The translations under genes and the position numbers were made by a program. This document shows positions 14,280 to 15,839 of a stretch of DNA of 15,839 bases, in pieces (position 1 is the first letter of the stretch; each line of letters opens with the position of its first letter). Origin of the DNA: an uncultured Clostridia bacterium (lineage in GTDB: Bacteria; Bacillota; Clostridia; Oscillospirales; Ruminococcaceae). A model generated the notes under the pieces. It did no database searches. It had not been told where the DNA came from and worked only from the letters and a program-made list of their open reading frames with translations. The stretch is taken from contig CAMWVO010000012.1 in NCBI GenBank assembly GCA_947177695.1, positions 1-15,839 on the forward strand. Reading direction: 5' to 3'.

Positions 14280-14378
14280 TCACATATGGACTGTATCGGT
14301 GGTGTGTAGCAACATAGTAGGAATTGTTTGAACCCGATACGACCACTGTTCCGCAAGCATCTCCAAAGGTGTTTTCAT
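14280..14378 (-). CDS. Possible 32-aa peptide at the head of the DUF2085 unit
   Basis: A 32-codon frame starts at ATG 14378, 7 bases after TTGGAG and about 45 bases downstream of the predicted transcription start. It begins MKTPLEMLAEQWSYRV. No hydrophobic segment or family is seen. A longer overlapping frame (14499-14257, 80 codons) covers the same DNA in another register, but its first ATG lies upstream of the promoter and it has no good ribosome binding site, so this shorter frame is preferred. It could equally be non-coding leader. Confidence 0.3.
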   Translation of the reverse strand: MKTPLEMLAEQWSYRVQTIPTMLLHTTDTVHM

Positions 14379-14428
14379 ATTTGTACTCCAATAAAAATTT
14401 TTTATGTAGTAATTTTACATCATATAAC

Positions 14429-14457
14429 ATTTTATCACAAAACCTCCCCCAAGTCAA
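14429..14457 (-). promoter_or_regulatory. Sigma-A-type promoter upstream of the DUF2085 / 711-aa unit
   Basis: On the minus strand TTGACT (14457-14452) and TAAAAT (14434-14429) are separated by exactly 17 bases. The expected start is near 14422. It lies in the 128-base gap after the 437-aa gene and would serve the DUF2085 and 711-aa genes. Confidence 0.65.
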
Positions 14458-14505
14458 CATATATTTTATAAAAATACACTTATAATTTACTAACTGCATA
14501 TAAAA

Positions 14506-15819
14506 TTACTGTATTTTCTTTATTTTATCCTGCAAAAAAGGCAGCAAATCAAGCATCTCCGCCCTTACCCTCTCACTAACATTTTCAAGAGTTTCCTCCA
14601 TAATAACAGCATTAACAATATCTGACATTTCAGGTTTTATAAATTCAGGGCTTATCTCTGACTTCTCGATTATATCGTGAATAATTTTCATGCACTTGTC
14701 GGTCTCGTTATTTTCAAGCATTGCAATGTACTGCTCGGCAGGCTCACCGCAGTGAGCAAGGTATTCCCGCACATGACAAATTATCCGCGCTTTCGGAGCA
14801 AGCTTCGCGTCATAAAAATCCTCAAAAGCAGTCATATCGCTGACATGAATATCATTTGCGGTAAATATGGGATTATCTGCCATGCCGTTTGGAAAACAAG
14901 AAAAATACTTGTCCCGAAGTTCGGTATCAATCGGTCTTGTAAGCAGCGGAAATTCGTGCCAATCAAAAGTTTCATTTTCAAACAGGTTAGACATACAAGC
15001 AAATCCCGCATCGCACAAATTCCTGTCACAACTTGGAAAGTAATCGCACAATGCCTGATAAACAGCAATATGCTCAAAATAAATATCCTGATTTTTTCCG
15101 TTATTTTCTCCGATCTTGTACTCCTTGAAACGGGTTGCAGCCTCAAAATCAGGTATAAAGCCCTCTTTATCGGACAATTTTTTAGGATACCTCATAAGCA
15201 GCGCATAAAAAATATTCGGAGCGATCTGTGAAAACTCTTTTGAGTGCGATACCTTTTCGCATACGTAAAGCAGATTGTCCTTTAAAAATTTTCCCTCAAG
15301 ACCTACGCCGTCGGTGACTATCATGCAGAAATCGTCAAAATCTATTTGCAGAAAAATTTCGTCCGAATAAGAAATATTTTTGCACAGGCTCAGAAATTTT
15401 TCGCGATTTTCGGATTCGCTTCCGAGCCGCCGCATAAAGCTGTCAATATCATCCGAAAGGAGCGAACATCTGCCTACGCGGTATTCCATGTAATCTCTGT
15501 CGTTCAGATCCTCCTGCTTTTCAAAGAGAAAATCAGAGTATTCCGAAAAGCACAAGCACCACAGCTGCGCAAGGTCTTCGCTGTACTCATTTTTCAGAGC
15601 ATTGCACACACTGCGGCAGAACAACGCTTTCTGAATATTTTTCAAACCGAGACGCTGCCGCATAGCTTCAAACCAAAGCATAAATTTTGAATATTCCTGT
15701 TTGACCTGTTTTTCTGTTTTGCCGATCTCTTTAAGAAAATCCTCAAAGCTTTTAACATCTTCAAATTCGTCATCGTCTGCAAGGTCGTATTCAAAATCAA
15801 AATCATCATCACAGTACAT
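14506..15819 (-). CDS. Acidic helical protein of unknown function, 437 aa
   Basis: This encodes 437 residues from ATG 15819; AAAGG lies about 11 bases upstream, just inside the window edge. The first 22 residues are very acidic (CDDDFDFEYDLADDDEFEDV). The remainder is predicted mainly helical, with scattered cysteines (for example LWCLCFSEYSDF, CDYFPSCDRNLCDAGFAC) that do not form an obvious zinc site. There is no signal peptide, transmembrane segment or Walker motif. The C-terminus (ETLENVSERVRAEMLDLLPFLQDKIKKIQ region) is amphipathic. It looks like a complete reading frame with normal codon use for this window, but I recognise no family. Neither a clear terminator after it nor its promoter, which would lie beyond the window, can be seen. 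Confidence 0.72.
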   Translation of the reverse strand: MYCDDDFDFEYDLADDDEFEDVKSFEDFLKEIGKTEKQVKQEYSKFMLWFEAMRQRLGLKNIQKALFCRSVCNALKNEYSEDLAQLWCLCFSEYSDFLFEKQEDLNDRDYMEYRVGRCSLLSDDIDSFMRRLGSESENREKFLSLCKNISYSDEIFLQIDFDDFCMIVTDGVGLEGKFLKDNLLYVCEKVSHSKEFSQIAPNIFYALLMRYPKKLSDKEGFIPDFEAATRFKEYKIGENNGKNQDIYFEHIAVYQALCDYFPSCDRNLCDAGFACMSNLFENETFDWHEFPLLTRPIDTELRDKYFSCFPNGMADNPIFTANDIHVSDMTAFEDFYDAKLAPKARIICHVREYLAHCGEPAEQYIAMLENNETDKCMKIIHDIIEKSEISPEFIKPEMSDIVNAVIMEETLENVSERVRAEMLDLLPFLQDKIKKIQ

Positions 15820-15839
15820 ATATGCTCGTACCTTTCAAT

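Noticed and set aside
14293..14340. 7-bp inverted repeat with TTCAAAC between its arms, resembling part of a tRNA
   Set aside because: No acceptor, D or anticodon stems can be drawn; the T-loop-like string is isolated.
14257..14499. 80-codon minus-strand frame
   Set aside because: Its first ATG lies upstream of a good promoter and lacks a ribosome binding site; a later in-frame ATG overlaps the predicted transcription start. Kept only as an alternative to the 32-codon frame.
14677..15231. 184-codon plus-strand frame
   Set aside because: Antisense to the 437-aa gene, no ribosome binding site, no domain.

Overview
The window looks like a low-to-moderate GC Firmicutes chromosome or mobile element, most likely a gut Clostridia/Ruminococcus-type bacterium. 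This is inferred from strong AGGAGG-type ribosome binding sites, compact minus-strand operons, BspA-like leucine-rich repeats, and 'LGDYKDS' tetratrico-like repeats. No rRNA, tRNA, CRISPR array or complete insertion sequence was seen. Every sizeable gene but one is on the minus strand.

Left block (1-4241, minus strand, read right to left): a phage/plasmid-type replication-recombination cassette. It holds two tiny hydrophobic peptides (4241-3996), a DUF932 phage/plasmid protein (3891-2956), a YqaJ-family PD-(D/E)XK exonuclease (2884-1946), a four-cysteine phage protein that may bind single-stranded DNA (1935-1165), and an Amidoligase_2-type enzyme with three zinc-binding modules at its N-terminus (1085 to beyond the left edge). 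Two good intrinsic terminators lie between genes of the cassette. A 56-residue excisionase-like helix-turn-helix gene (4484-4654, plus strand) diverges from it across an AT-rich region with inverted repeats.

Centre (4661-11615, minus strand): one tight eight-gene operon. It runs from a good sigma-A-type promoter (TTGATT-N17-TATAAT, 11615-11587) to a hairpin-plus-T-tract terminator (4689-4661). In order of transcription it encodes a Ycf46-like AAA+ ATPase, a 338-aa protein with a glycine-zipper-like hydrophobic segment, three paralogues sharing about 165 N-terminal residues but with different C-termini (glycine zipper, leucine-rich repeats, unrecognised), a cysteine-rich 66-aa protein, and two small acidic proteins that may be diverged paralogues. 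The architecture of an ATPase, a membrane-seeking protein and several proteins with a constant head and variable tail matches no system I can name. It is the best candidate here for something undescribed.

Right block (11656-15819, minus strand): a promoter (TTGACT-N17-TAAAAT, 14457-14429) appears to drive a possible 32-aa peptide, a DUF2085 membrane protein split by a frameshift exactly at a T TTT TTA slippery heptamer, and a 711-aa zinc-ribbon/repeat/single-pass membrane protein. A long hairpin (11690-11656) follows. Upstream lies a 437-aa acidic protein of unknown function (15819-14506).

All functional statements rest on motifs read by eye. No similarity search was possible.
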